In this document: positions 15,887 to 24,883 of the stretch, in pieces | How positions within the stretch are numbered: position 1 is the stretch's first letter | Layout of the letters: each line of letters opens with the position of its first letter | From: an uncultured Bacilli bacterium | Lineage (GTDB): Bacteria; Bacillota_I; Bacilli_A; RF39; UBA660 | NCBI GenBank assembly: GCA_948629335.1 | Contig: CAPHZB010000006.1 | Span: 1-41,825 of the forward strand | DNA: 41,825 nucleotides | Reading direction: 5' to 3' | The notes under the pieces: model-generated | What the model was told of the DNA's origin: nothing | What the model saw: the letters and a program-made list of their open reading frames with translations, nothing else | The model's database searches: none | Translations under genes and position numbers: made by a program

Positions 15887-18242
15887 AAAGTTTGTAAGTG
15901 ATTATATCGATTTGGATAAGGAATTATCCATTAAAGATATTGCTGAAGCAATGACTTCTGTTGGAAATGAATATGATGAAGCCTCTTCCTTACTTCCTTG
16001 TACAAATTTAGTTGTTGGAGAAATTTTAGAATGTGAAAATCATCCTGATTCTGATCATTTACACGTTTGTAAAGTGGATGTAGGAAGTGAGATTTTAACG
16101 ATTGTGTGTGGGGCTCCAAATTGCCGGAAAGGTTTAAAAGTAATTGTTGCTTTAGCGGGTGCCAAGCTTCCAGCGGGAGAGATAAAAAAAGGAATGATTC
16201 GTGGAGTAGAATCCAACGGAATGCTTTGTGCGAAATGTGAATTAGGATTAGATAATAAATTTTTAGAAGAAAAAGATAAAGATGGAATTCATGAATTACC
16301 TTTGGATGCAGTCGTGGGAAGTGACCCTATTTCTCTTCTTGGCTTAGATGATGAGGTGATTGATTTTGAACTCACAGCCAATCGAGGGGACTTATTAAGT
16401 ATTTTAGGAATGGCTTATGAACTAGGAGCTATTTATAAAAAACAAGTGAAAGAGATAGATGTATCACATCACGAAAATAGTGAAAATATAAATGAGACAT
16501 TTAAAGTCGAAGTGAAAACGGATGCTTGTCCTTTGTTTTTAGCAAAAAAAGTAAAACATGTTACGATTAAGGAAAGTCCAGAATTTATTAAAAATAGACT
16601 TATTGCTTCTGGAATTCGTCCTATTAACAATGTTGTGGATATTTCAAACTATGTTATGTTAGAAACAGGGCAACCGCTTCATTTTTATGATAGCAATTCT
16701 TTAGGAGATACTTTAATTGTAAGGGATGCTTTAGAAGGAGAAGAGTTAACCACTTTAGATAAGCAATTACGTACATTATCGAGTGAAGATATTGTAATTG
16801 CAAATGCAAAAGGAGCAGTAGGACTTGCAGGCGTAATGGGTGGACTTTCTACGGAAGTAGAAGAAGATACAAAAGATATTTTAATTGAAGCAGCTATTTT
16901 TGATAATATCCGTGTACGTAAAACAAGTAAAAGGATTCTTCGTAGTGAAGCTTCTAATCGCTTTGAAAAAGGATTAGATCCAAAAAGAACTTATATGGCA
17001 ATTGAACGAAGCTGCTCTCTTTTAGAGAAATATGCAGATGCTTTAGTTGTGGGTGGAATGGTCGAATATAATACCCTTGCTATGAAAGATATAACGATTG
17101 AGGTTTCTTTAGAAAAAATAAATAAGGTTTTAGGAATTTCTCTAGATAAAGATACAGTTGTAAGTATTTTTGAATCTTTAGGTTTTTCTGTTTTTGAGGA
17201 GGATAATCTAAAAGTAACTGTTCCAACAAGAAGAATGGATATCCATATTGAAGAAGACTTGATTGAAGAAGTAGGAAGAATATATGGAATGGATAAAATT
17301 AAAGGAAAACTACCTGTTTTAAATGTCGTAACAGGAAGTTATAATAAAACAAGAAGAGAAATAAAAAATAAGCTTGTGGATTTAGGATTAAACGAAACCC
17401 TTAGTTATTCTTTAATTCCAAAAGGAGAAGTACATACCTTTACAACGGATACATTTACACCTATTTCTTTAGCTGACCCAATGAGTGAAGATAAAAATAC
17501 ACTTCGTTATAGCTTACTTTATTCCTTAAAAGAAATTTATCTTTATAATAAAGCTCGTAATCAAGAAGATATTTCTATTTTTGAAGTAGGAAAGGGATTT
17601 TATAAAGAAGATGGTATTTATAAGGAAGAAAATAAACTAGCCGTTTTAATGACAGGAAACTATTATTTAGATATTAAAAAAACAAAGGTAGATTTTTACA
17701 TTATCAAAGGAATTTTAGAAGAATTACTGGATTATTTAGGTTACCAAAATCGTTATAATTTAGAAGTAGATAAAGCGATTCCAAATGAATTTCATCCAGG
17801 ACAATCTGCATCTATTATTTTACAAGGAAAAAAGATTGGTGTTATTGGAAAATTACATCCAAGTATTGTAAAGAAAGATGTGTATGTTTTTGAAATCAGT
17901 TTAGATAAGTTATTCCAAAATAAGGGAACAAGAATGAGCTATAAGGATATTCCAAAATATCCAGAAGTCAAAAAGGATTTAGCATTTGTAGTAAAGAAAA
18001 GTGTTTCTTCAAAAGAGATAGAAACTGTAATTAAAAAAACAGGTGGGAAGCTATTAAAAGAGATTGAGGTTTTTGATGTGTATACAGGAGAAAATGTGCA
18101 AGAAGATGAAAAATCAATTGCTTATTCCCTAACTTTTACAGCTTTAAATAGAACACTCACAGATGAGGAAGTAACAGAAGTATTTAATGCTATTATTACG
18201 AAAGTAGAAGAGGTATGTAGTGCAACTTTACGAGATAAATAA
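15873..18242 (+). CDS. pheT: Phenylalanyl-tRNA synthetase beta subunit
   Basis: The beta subunit carries editing and tRNA anticodon contacts. Visible domains in the 789-residue protein are the EMAP-like tRNA-binding domain (about 40-150; VVGEILECENHPDSDHLHVCKV), the B3/B4 editing domain (about 210-385, with RPINNVVDISNYVMLETGQPLH), the B5 domain (about 400-470), a degenerate catalytic-like module, and the C-terminal FDX-ACB domain (YKDIPKYPEVKKDLAFVV to the end). The ATG at 15873 gives the canonical MKLSRKFVSDYID and has AAAGGATGAG before it; the longer frame from a TTG at 15852 is not needed. It overlaps pheS by 14 bases. Confidence 0.97.
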   Translation: MKLSRKFVSDYIDLDKELSIKDIAEAMTSVGNEYDEASSLLPCTNLVVGEILECENHPDSDHLHVCKVDVGSEILTIVCGAPNCRKGLKVIVALAGAKLPAGEIKKGMIRGVESNGMLCAKCELGLDNKFLEEKDKDGIHELPLDAVVGSDPISLLGLDDEVIDFELTANRGDLLSILGMAYELGAIYKKQVKEIDVSHHENSENINETFKVEVKTDACPLFLAKKVKHVTIKESPEFIKNRLIASGIRPINNVVDISNYVMLETGQPLHFYDSNSLGDTLIVRDALEGEELTTLDKQLRTLSSEDIVIANAKGAVGLAGVMGGLSTEVEEDTKDILIEAAIFDNIRVRKTSKRILRSEASNRFEKGLDPKRTYMAIERSCSLLEKYADALVVGGMVEYNTLAMKDITIEVSLEKINKVLGISLDKDTVVSIFESLGFSVFEEDNLKVTVPTRRMDIHIEEDLIEEVGRIYGMDKIKGKLPVLNVVTGSYNKTRREIKNKLVDLGLNETLSYSLIPKGEVHTFTTDTFTPISLADPMSEDKNTLRYSLLYSLKEIYLYNKARNQEDISIFEVGKGFYKEDGIYKEENKLAVLMTGNYYLDIKKTKVDFYIIKGILEELLDYLGYQNRYNLEVDKAIPNEFHPGQSASIILQGKKIGVIGKLHPSIVKKDVYVFEISLDKLFQNKGTRMSYKDIPKYPEVKKDLAFVVKKSVSSKEIETVIKKTGGKLLKEIEVFDVYTGENVQEDEKSIAYSLTFTALNRTLTDEEVTEVFNAIITKVEEVCSATLRDK

Positions 18243-18244
18243 AA

Positions 18245-18279
18245 GGTCTGAATAGAATTTATTCATTTCTATTTAGACC
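18245..18279 (+). terminator. Long stem-loop after pheT
   Basis: GGTCTGAATAGAA and TTCTATTTAGACC form a 13-bp stem with one G-U pair, starting two bases after the pheT stop. No T run follows, so it may stabilise the 3' end or act as an attenuated terminator. Confidence 0.55.
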
Positions 18280-18360
18280 CTTCGATAAAAAATTTTATGT
18301 TCAAATAAAAAGAGATACGTAGAACTTTGGTATGTTAGGTATGGGCTTTAATAGGATAAA

Positions 18361-18398
18361 GAAAACGCTAGTGACTTAATTGTCAAGCGTTTTCTTTT
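18361..18398. terminator. Terminator in the pheT to minus-strand gap
   Basis: GAAAACGCT and AGCGTTTTC pair with an inner TGAC/GTCA helix, followed by TTTT. The remainder of the 423-base gap 18243-18665 shows no gene. The stem lies between convergent genes and may act in either direction. Confidence 0.7.
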
Positions 18399-18665
18399 AG
18401 TATTTTTATAAATTAAAATATTAGTGTTGTGCAGAGACTAAATTAGGCTCTGTCAAAATTATAGAAACTACATAGTAATACTGTAAATTTAGTGAAGTAA
18501 GTTAAGTGATTTTTAAATCTAGCAATTCTATTTTATCATATTTTCAGTTTCTAAATGATTCTATTGAAAAATGATAAAGTCTTGCAATCACTAAGAAATT
18601 TTTGAATAGATTAGATATAAAAATATAGACTGTTATTCTGAGAATAGTTTTACAAAGACACCTAT

Positions 18666-19013
18666 TTATCTTTTGATTTTTCGCATTATTTTTTGTGTCA
18701 TCATAGTATTATGCAGAAATGGTTCCTCATAGGGAAGTCTTATTTCTGTATCCATGGTAATAGAAGAATAGATATTTTTGTTATTTCTTGAAGGAGAAAA
18801 ACAAAGTTCTTGTCTGATTTCATCTATCTGTGGTTCTAAGTACATAGCAATCCATGTTTCTACTTTTTTTGAAGTTTCCTTTACTGTGTTCTCAAATAGA
18901 GCAAGTTTTATTTGATTTTCTTTTTGAAGGATAAATTGTGTACATAGAAGTGCAGTTCCTAAAAAAAGTGTTCCTCCCCATATTGCATGTTTTTTATTTT
19001 TTGAATGATTCAT
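18666..19013 (-). CDS. Small single-pass membrane protein, unknown
   Basis: From the ATG at 19013 (preceded by AAGGGGGT) this is a 115-residue protein. It has a basic N-terminus MNHSKNKKH, a membrane segment at about residues 9-28 (AIWGGTLFLGTALLCTQFIL), then a charged helical stretch (about 30-75) and a polar tail ending in a basic cluster. No family is recognised. An in-frame start at 19055 would add 14 residues without a better ribosome site. It follows the FemAB gene on the same strand after 74 bases that include a terminator-like stem, so co-transcription is uncertain. Confidence 0.6.
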   Translation of the reverse strand: MNHSKNKKHAIWGGTLFLGTALLCTQFILQKENQIKLALFENTVKETSKKVETWIAMYLEPQIDEIRQELCFSPSRNNKNIYSSITMDTEIRLPYEEPFLHNTMMTQKIMRKIKR

Positions 19014-19072
19014 TTGACATACCCCCTTAGTAGCAACTATTGTATCATAATTCACTAAAAAGTCAAATTCAC

Positions 19073-19105
19073 AAAAAAAGACATATATTATTTTTTTAAT
19101 ATGTC
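19073..19105 (-). terminator. Terminator overlapping the FemAB stop codon
   Basis: On the minus strand GACATAT pairs with ATATGTC, followed by seven T. The 5' arm contains the last codons of the FemAB-family gene. Confidence 0.65.
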
Positions 19106-20335
19106 TGGAATAGGGGATACTGTTTTATTTAAAAGATAGAGTGGATGATTTACAATTAGTTCTAAATCTCCTATATATTCAACAGCGTAAGCATTGAAAT
19201 TGAGTTTAAATTGATTTAGACCTGCATACTTATTTTCTTTTAATGTGACTTGGGCAATTCCACCTAAATTTAAAGTTTTGTATCCTTCATTTGCGTATTT
19301 TTCACATAATTTCCAAATGAGTAAATGTTTCGCATTGAATGATTTAAACTTAGGATTATATCCATCCATCAATACAGTTACTTCTGTTTTTTCTTTTACA
19401 ACTAAGATAGAAGAGGTAATAATACCTTCTGGATTTTTTTGTAGTAATTCAGTTGCACGCATTAATTCTTGCTTTTTATTTTCTAAAATTCTATCCTGTT
19501 TCATCTTTTCATTAATCCATCTTTCTCGGTTATCTCGTTCCGTATTAATTCTATTTAGAAGATTCAAATAAATTGTATTTTCCTTTTGATATTCTTCTTG
19601 CATATACTTTAGATAAGAGATTGTATTTAATTTTGTATAGAAAAACTCTACTTTTCCTTTTCTACTAAAATATTTATATGCATTTTTAAAATAATTTAAG
19701 TCTCTTGGATACTTATTTTGCGTATGCATATATAAATAATCCAGTTCTTGTTCTGTTCCTATATGTACTGTAATTCCTACTTTAAAAGCTGTTCTAATTT
19801 TTGTTCGATACTCTTTTTTGATATTTTGAAATATTTCGTAGTAAGGTTTATCCAAATCGATAATTGCAACAAATCGTGGTTTCATGGCTTCAAAATAAGA
19901 ATTATACCCCAAATGTTTATAGCCTAGTTTTTTAAGATTTAGAAAAATAGAATCATAGGTCTCATTTTTAAGAAATTCTCCCTTTTTCATATCGTATGTA
20001 TTTTTAATAAGAAGAGGGCTTAACCGAATGGACATAATACCAAGCTTATTTAAATATTTTTTAGCTAATTTAGTAAATGTTTTTAAAAGAGTCGTATTTG
20101 TATAGTCTAATAAAAATCCACGGGGAGCATAAGCAATTTTATACTTTGTCCCTTTTTCTATTAGAAATACAGAAGCCGCCAATATTTTATTTCCATCTTT
20201 TAATCCAAGTAAGATACTATCAAATCCCTCTGTATTCATAAGAAGCGCATATTCTACCGTTTGGTAAATGGAAGATAGGGGATATGTATCTATAAATAAC
20301 TGAAATTCATCATTTGTAAGTTCTGTGATTTCCAT
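19088..20335 (-). CDS. FemAB-family aminoacyltransferase (peptidoglycan bridge)
   Basis: FemAB-type enzymes use aminoacyl-tRNA to add amino acids to the lysine side chain of lipid II or peptidoglycan, building the interpeptide bridge. Two GNAT-like halves are visible in 415 residues: FIDTYPLSSIYQTVEYALLM and APRGFLLDY in the first, and YKTLNLGGIAQ with GLNQFKLNFNAYAVEYIGDLEL in the second. They are separated by a helical coiled-coil arm (about 275-330, rich in E, K, R and N) expected for tRNA binding. The true start is ATG 20335 with GGAGGAACT before it; the open frame upstream of this is not coding. It is transcribed divergently from murD over a 100-base shared promoter region. Confidence 0.88.
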   Translation of the reverse strand: MEITELTNDEFQLFIDTYPLSSIYQTVEYALLMNTEGFDSILLGLKDGNKILAASVFLIEKGTKYKIAYAPRGFLLDYTNTTLLKTFTKLAKKYLNKLGIMSIRLSPLLIKNTYDMKKGEFLKNETYDSIFLNLKKLGYKHLGYNSYFEAMKPRFVAIIDLDKPYYEIFQNIKKEYRTKIRTAFKVGITVHIGTEQELDYLYMHTQNKYPRDLNYFKNAYKYFSRKGKVEFFYTKLNTISYLKYMQEEYQKENTIYLNLLNRINTERDNRERWINEKMKQDRILENKKQELMRATELLQKNPEGIITSSILVVKEKTEVTVLMDGYNPKFKSFNAKHLLIWKLCEKYANEGYKTLNLGGIAQVTLKENKYAGLNQFKLNFNAYAVEYIGDLELIVNHPLYLLNKTVSPIPDILKK

Positions 20336-20354
20336 AGTTCCTCCAATCCTACGT

Positions 20355-20360
20355 ATTATA
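20355..20360 (-). promoter_or_regulatory. -10 box of the FemAB-family gene
   Basis: On the minus strand TATAAT occurs in the context GTGTTATAATACG, 19 bases before the ATG. No good -35 is seen, so this is a partial promoter call. Confidence 0.5.
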
Positions 20361-20391
20361 ACACAATCTCTAAAAAAAATATAGTTTTTAC

Positions 20392-20420
20392 TTAACAGAA
20401 TAAAAAAAAACTGGTACAAT
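20392..20420 (+). promoter_or_regulatory. Promoter of murD
   Basis: TTAACA (20392-20397) and TACAAT (20415-20420) are spaced by 17 bases, 15 bases before the murD ATG. The site is back to back with the FemAB promoter. Confidence 0.65.
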
Positions 20421-20435
20421 GAAGAGGGTGTTATT

Positions 20436-21758
20436 ATGTTTGAAAAGAAAAAAATTTTTGTCTTTGGAATGGCAAAGAGTGGATATGAAATATCCAAGTT
20501 ATTATTAAAAAAGGATTGTATGGTTTTAACAGTAGATATAAAGGAACAAAAAAAAGAAAATGTTCTAGAGCTAGAAAGTCTTGGAGGAGAAGTTGTCATT
20601 ACTGAAAATCCAAGTGCTTATTTAGATGAAACATTTGATTATATGATAAAGAATCCGGGAATTAAATATGACAATCCTTGTGTCTTAAAAGCGAGAGAAC
20701 TTCATATTCCTGTAATTAATGAAGTAGAAGCAAGTTATTCTATGCTTAATGATGTATTTATCATTGGTGTAACAGGAAGCAATGGAAAAACAACAACGAC
20801 AACGCTAATCTATGAAATATTAAAGAAGGCACTAGTTCCTGTTCATCTAGGAGGAAATATTGGATTACCTGTTGCAGGACTCGTTGAAGATGTAAAAAAA
20901 GGGGATGTGCTTCTTTTAGAAATATCTGATCATCAATTATGTGATATGTATGATTTTAAGACGAATATTAGTGTATTTACGAATGTAAGTCCAACGCATT
21001 TAGACTTTCATGATTCGTATGATACATATAAAAAAATGAAAATGCGTATTTTTAATCATCATACCAAAGAGGATATTGCAATTTTAAATGGGGATAATGA
21101 GGAACTTGTATCCCTAACCAAAGAAATACCATCTTCTAAAAAGTTTTTTGGTACAGATAAAACAGGAGATATTTATCTTAATGGCGAGGATATTGTTTGT
21201 CCAAATTATCTAATCTTAAATACAAAAGAATGTATTTTAACAGGAAAACATAATTATGAAAATATGATGGCAGCTATATTAGTTTGTAAAAGTATGCATA
21301 TTGATGCAGAAGTTGTAAAGGAAGTAATAAAAGAATTTAAAGGTGTACCTCATCGTTTAGAATTTGTATGCAAGAAAAATGGTGTTTCTATTTTTAATGA
21401 TTCTAAATCTACAAATAATGTGGCAACGATTACAGCTTTAAAATCATTTAAAACGCCCGTCCTTTTATTACTAGGAGGATTAGACCGTGGGCAAGATTAT
21501 AAAGAACTTCTTCCTTTTATGAAAGAAGTTAAGAAAGTCTACTCTTTTGGAGAAACAAAAGAAAAAATTAAAAAGTTTTGTTTAGATGCAGAAATTCCAT
21601 GCACAATCTATGAAAATTTAAAAGAAGCAACTTTAGATGCTTTAAAGGAAGCAGAAGAAAATGATACAATTTTATTATCACCTGCTCATGCTTCTTGGGA
21701 TCAATATGCTTGTTTTGAAGATCGAGGAGATGAATTTAAGGCAATTGTGAATTCTTAA
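20436..21758 (+). CDS. murD: UDP-N-acetylmuramoyl-L-alanine:D-glutamate ligase
   Basis: MurD adds D-glutamate to UDP-MurNAc-L-Ala in the cytoplasm, using ATP. The N-terminal UDP-binding Rossmann domain (FVFGMAKSGYEISKLL), the ATP loop GVTGSNGKTTTTTL (K118), the central NVSPTHLDFHDSYDTYKKMK, the hinge PHRLEFV..KNGVSIFNDSKSTN and the C-terminal LLLGGLDRG.DY and LLSPAHASWDQYACFEDRGDEF are all present. The length of 440 residues is normal. GAGGGTG precedes the ATG. It is outside the mraZ operon here, standing alone with its own promoter and terminator. Confidence 0.97.
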   Translation: MFEKKKIFVFGMAKSGYEISKLLLKKDCMVLTVDIKEQKKENVLELESLGGEVVITENPSAYLDETFDYMIKNPGIKYDNPCVLKARELHIPVINEVEASYSMLNDVFIIGVTGSNGKTTTTTLIYEILKKALVPVHLGGNIGLPVAGLVEDVKKGDVLLLEISDHQLCDMYDFKTNISVFTNVSPTHLDFHDSYDTYKKMKMRIFNHHTKEDIAILNGDNEELVSLTKEIPSSKKFFGTDKTGDIYLNGEDIVCPNYLILNTKECILTGKHNYENMMAAILVCKSMHIDAEVVKEVIKEFKGVPHRLEFVCKKNGVSIFNDSKSTNNVATITALKSFKTPVLLLLGGLDRGQDYKELLPFMKEVKKVYSFGETKEKIKKFCLDAEIPCTIYENLKEATLDALKEAEENDTILLSPAHASWDQYACFEDRGDEFKAIVNS

Positions 21759-21784
21759 AAATACGTAATCTGCGTATTTTTTTT
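21757..21784 (+). terminator. Rho-independent terminator of murD
   Basis: AAAAATACG pairs perfectly with CGTATTTTT around a 7-base loop and continues into T's. Confidence 0.8.
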
Positions 21785-21868
21785 GATAGAATAGAATGCT
21801 ATCTTTATCGTTTACAAGAGGATGAAAATTTGATACAATTGATATGGAAAATAGGAAGAAGGAAAGTT

Positions 21869-23107
21869 ATGAAAATAGAAAATATAAAAGCAAGAGAAGT
21901 ATTAGACTCTAGGGGAAACCCTACTGTAGAAGTGGATGTTATTTTAGAAAATGGAGTGATGGGGCGTGCGATTGTTCCATCAGGAGCCTCTACTGGTGAA
22001 AGAGAAGCTTTAGAATTACGTGATGGTGGAGTAAGATACATGGGAAAAGGTGTGTTGAATGCAGTTTCTAATGTCAATGGACCTTTACGTGATGCCATTA
22101 TTGGTATGGATGTATTTGATCAAGAAGCAATTGATAAAAAAATGATTGCATTAGATGGTACAGAAACAAAATCAAAATATGGAGCCAATGCTATTTTAGG
22201 AATTTCGATGGCTGTTTTAAAAGCTGCCGCTTTAGCAAAAGGACTTCCGCTTTACCAATACGTAGGTGAGGGAAGAACACTACCATACCCTATGATGAAT
22301 ATTATTAATGGGGGAGCACATGCAGATAATAAACTTGATTTTCAAGAGTTTATGATTATCCCAAAAGCAGATACAATAAAAGAAAGAGTTCGAATTGGTT
22401 CAGAAGTATTCCATACATTAAAGAAAGTGCTAAACGAAAAAGGATTAGCAACTGGTGTAGGGGATGAGGGAGGATTTGCTCCTGATTTAGAGAGTAATGA
22501 AGAAGGATTTGAACTTATCGTAGAAGCGATTAAGCGTGCTGGATATGAGCCAGGAAAGGACGTTTGTTTAGGTGTAGATGTAGCGGCGTCTGAATTCTTT
22601 GATGAAGATTTAAATAAATATAAGTTTCGTTGGTCAACGGGGGAAGAATTTACAACAGATGAGCTTATTGATTTCTATGAAGAATTGATTTCTAAATATC
22701 CAATTGTTTCTATTGAAGATCCAGTGGACGAAAATGACTGGGAAGGATTCGCAAAAGTTACAAAACGCATTGGAGATAAAGTGCAATTAGTTGGGGACGA
22801 TTTATTTGTTACAAATAAAAAATATCTTCAAATGGGAATTGATAAGAAGGCTGGAAATGCTATTTTATTAAAAGTAAATCAAATTGGTACCATTACAGAA
22901 ACATTAGAAACAATTGCCTTAGCAAAACAAGCAGGGTATAAAACAGTATTATCTCATCGTAGCGGAGAAACAGAAGATACAACGATTGCCGATTTAGTTG
23001 TTGGCTTAGATTTAGGTCAAATTAAAACAGGTTCTATGTCTAGAACAGACCGTGTTTGTAAATACAATCAGCTTATTCGTATTGAAGAAGAGATTGAAAA
23101 TAGATAA
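21869..23107 (+). CDS. eno: Enolase
   Basis: Enolase interconverts 2-phosphoglycerate and phosphoenolpyruvate in glycolysis. The 412-residue protein starts with the usual MKIENIKAREVLDSRGNPTVEV. It shows SGASTGEREALELRDG, NIINGGAHADN, GVGDEGGFAPDL (catalytic glutamate), the Mg ligands in GVDVAASEF, SIEDPVDENDW and LVGDDLFVTN, and the signature ILLKVNQIGTITET followed by SHRSGETEDTTIADL. It is slightly shorter than the common 430 residues. ATG 21869 with GAAGGAAAG was chosen; an open frame extends 39 bases upstream but is not part of the family. Confidence 0.98.
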   Translation: MKIENIKAREVLDSRGNPTVEVDVILENGVMGRAIVPSGASTGEREALELRDGGVRYMGKGVLNAVSNVNGPLRDAIIGMDVFDQEAIDKKMIALDGTETKSKYGANAILGISMAVLKAAALAKGLPLYQYVGEGRTLPYPMMNIINGGAHADNKLDFQEFMIIPKADTIKERVRIGSEVFHTLKKVLNEKGLATGVGDEGGFAPDLESNEEGFELIVEAIKRAGYEPGKDVCLGVDVAASEFFDEDLNKYKFRWSTGEEFTTDELIDFYEELISKYPIVSIEDPVDENDWEGFAKVTKRIGDKVQLVGDDLFVTNKKYLQMGIDKKAGNAILLKVNQIGTITETLETIALAKQAGYKTVLSHRSGETEDTTIADLVVGLDLGQIKTGSMSRTDRVCKYNQLIRIEEEIENR

Positions 23108-23116
23108 AGATAGTTT

Positions 23117-23142
23117 AAAAAATCACAGAAATGTGGTTTTTT
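23117..23142 (+). terminator. Rho-independent terminator of eno
   Basis: AAAAAATCACA, loop GAAA and TGTGGTTTTTT form an 11-bp stem with one G-U pair and a T tail. Confidence 0.8.
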
Positions 23143-23186
23143 AGTTGCATTGATTTAGAATTGATGTATATCACTCCGTTTATATG

Positions 23187-23211
23187 TTTTTTTATAAAGA
23201 GACCCTAAATA
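23187..23211. repeat. 25-bp target-site duplication, left copy
   Basis: Seven T followed by ATAAAGAGACCCTAAATA is repeated exactly at 25005-25029, flanking the two ends of the insertion sequence. Long duplications of this order are known for IS1202. Confidence 0.93.
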
Positions 23212-23272
23212 TGTGATTTTTCAGCGAAAATGTTACATCAAATAAAATGACTTTTCAGCAAAAATGTTACAT
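23212..23272 (+). repeat. Left terminal inverted repeat, 61 bp
   Basis: It matches the complement of 24944-25004 at 60 of 61 positions. It contains the 21-base unit at 23218-23238 and again (one base changed) at 23252-23272; these are probable transposase-binding sites. Confidence 0.95.
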
Positions 23273-23281
23273 TGTTAGTTA

Positions 23282-23309
23282 TTGTAAAAAATGAAATCAT
23301 ATGTATAAT
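23282..23309 (+). promoter_or_regulatory. Promoter of the IS-embedded RNA candidate
   Basis: TTGTAA (23282-23287) and a perfect TATAAT (23304-23309) are 16 bases apart, pointing into the element. Confidence 0.7.
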
Positions 23310-23315
23310 AGTTAT

Positions 23316-23422
23316 TTATCACTTGAAGGGATATGGCAACGCTGGGGAGCGACCAAAAGCAATAGAGTGATGATAAACAAAAAAAGGAAGTAAAGATTAA
23401 TAATCAATACTTCTATTTTTTT
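23316..23422 (+). ncRNA. Candidate structured small RNA inside the IS
   Basis: About 107 bases lie between a sigma-A-type promoter and an intrinsic terminator (GAAGTA/TACTTC with an inner GATTA/TAATC helix, then T7 interrupted once at the start). The core is G+C-rich against a very AT-rich background. TTTATCACT (23315-23323) can pair with AGTGATGATAAA (23366-23377, three-base bulge), enclosing a GG-CAA-CGCT-GGGG-AGCG-A-CC hairpin (23335-23354) and an ACCAAAAGC strand. No open frame of useful length is present. It is convergent with the transposase gene, whose stop is at 23481. I do not recognise the RNA family. The class could be a transposon-regulating antisense-type RNA, a riboswitch-like cargo, or a structured end-processing RNA. 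Confidence 0.6.
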
Positions 23423-23451
23423 GCTTTCTTTTTTTGGAATCATATAGATAT

Positions 23452-23480
23452 AAACCTCAGGGTTTGGGACAGAGTCCCAA
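23452..23480. terminator. Paired hairpins at the transposase 3' end
   Basis: AAACC-TCAG-GGTTT overlaps by two bases with TTGGGAC-AGA-GTCCCAA, directly after the transposase stop on the minus strand. No clean T run follows, so termination is plausible but not certain. Confidence 0.5.
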
Positions 23481-24833
23481 TTATCTTAACATCATATTTT
23501 TTCTCCATGGATGATTAACAGGTGGTTTATATTTTATTTGTTTAGTAGGTTTATCACTATCTATTTCTTTTTTCATAGTAGTATCTCTATTTTCTAATTC
23601 AATCAATTTATAATAACCATCTTCTATTTCACACCAATATTCTGCATTATAAGTTACTATAAATTGGCACTCAGTTTTCTTCATAAAACATATGATTTCT
23701 CCTGTATTCGGGTTGACTGGAGTATAATATTTATTATTATATTTGACGGAAGAAGCATTATCAATTATTCTAGTATATTTCTCTGATATTATTAAATTAA
23801 GTTCTTGCTCTGAATAATTATTAGGTTTCATTTTTGACGTCTTAGGATCTATTTCATAAGAAAACTTTTTATTCATTTTAGGAATAAATATTTCGTTTAA
23901 ATATCTGTTTGCTTCATCAATATTCGTTATACTTTCATGTCTAAATTCAGCTATTAATCTATCCTTAAATGTTTTATTCTCTCTTTCTACATTTGACTTT
24001 GCAGTAGCTACACTGGTTGTAATTAGTTCTATTCCTAACATTTTACAAATAACACCAAATTGAGTAGTATCAACTTTATTTTCTTGGTTTGAAAACGTTG
24101 TTCTATTATCTGTTTTAATTCTTTTAGGTATCCCATAGTTAATTATCATATTGAATAATAATACAAAGTAGCCTCTAGTAATTTCTTCGTATTCAAACCA
24201 ACCAAATAGTACTTTTTTAGTACCTTTATCTACTGCCAAATGTAGATAAGTTACTATTTCACCAAACCATTTTTTCTCACATGCATCCATTTGAACCTCT
24301 TGACCAAATCCAAACATATTGCTTGATTTTCTAGTATGAGCTTTTTCAAAAGTTATTTGTCTAGATTGAAATAATTCCACTTTTTCTTCCTGAATATCTT
24401 TTTTATTTTCAATTGCTTTATTCATGGTTTCATTATATAATTTAATTGTTTCTTTATGAGCGATGGGTGAGATTATATCGTCATTAAGAAATTCTCGATA
24501 CAAAGATGAATATGAGATATCATATTTACCTTTGTATTTTTTATTTTCGCTTACTTCATCATAAAATGCCTCGAAATTATAATCGTAATATTCTGTTAAA
24601 TATAGCTTTTCTAATTCATCAATCATTGTTTGCTTTATTTTATTTATTGGAGTTTTACCACGATTTCCATGAATAAATCCACTTTCTCCTTTCACATTAT
24701 AAATATTTATTAATCTATATATTTGTTGTCTAGATTTCTTTAATGTAACCATTGCCTCCTTTCTAGTAAGTTTACCATTAATAACTTTACTAATAGTGTC
24801 ATATGTGTTCTTTTCTTTAACGCTTAATTCCAT
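23481..24833 (-). CDS. IS1202-like (ISNCY) DDE transposase
   Basis: The 450-residue transposase starts with a helix-turn-helix region (about residues 15-50, ISKVINGKLTRKEAMVTLKKSRQQIYRL) that should bind the iterated end sites. An integrase-type catalytic core follows with D in GQEVQMDACEKKWFG (about residue 183), D in RIKTDNRTTF (about 242) and E in ATAKSNVERENKTFKDRL (about 285), the DDE triad. The C-terminal 110 residues are a beta-rich, basic tail. The frame is intact. AAGGAAGG precedes the ATG at 24833, and a TATAAT box is found 37 bases upstream of the start. The family call comes from the core spacing together with the 25-bp target duplication. Confidence 0.9.
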   Translation of the reverse strand: MELSVKEKNTYDTISKVINGKLTRKEAMVTLKKSRQQIYRLINIYNVKGESGFIHGNRGKTPINKIKQTMIDELEKLYLTEYYDYNFEAFYDEVSENKKYKGKYDISYSSLYREFLNDDIISPIAHKETIKLYNETMNKAIENKKDIQEEKVELFQSRQITFEKAHTRKSSNMFGFGQEVQMDACEKKWFGEIVTYLHLAVDKGTKKVLFGWFEYEEITRGYFVLLFNMIINYGIPKRIKTDNRTTFSNQENKVDTTQFGVICKMLGIELITTSVATAKSNVERENKTFKDRLIAEFRHESITNIDEANRYLNEIFIPKMNKKFSYEIDPKTSKMKPNNYSEQELNLIISEKYTRIIDNASSVKYNNKYYTPVNPNTGEIICFMKKTECQFIVTYNAEYWCEIEDGYYKLIELENRDTTMKKEIDSDKPTKQIKYKPPVNHPWRKNMMLR

Positions 24834-24883
24834 TTAATATACCTTCCTTTCTTGTTAATAAGCAAGGCTATTATAAAACAAAA

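Noticed and set aside
20336..20599. N-terminal extension of the FemAB-family frame (87 residues)
   Set aside because: It overlaps the divergent murD start and promoter; the family start and a GGAGGAACT site are at 20335.
23212..23272. Repeated 21-base units considered as a CRISPR-like array
   Set aside because: Only two units per end, inverted between ends, bounded by a target duplication and next to a transposase; these are transposon end sites.
23330..23360. GGATATGGCA in the IS-embedded RNA compared with the purine riboswitch
   Set aside because: Only this short string is alike; the three-way junction, J2/3 sequence and loop-loop pairing of purine riboswitches are absent.
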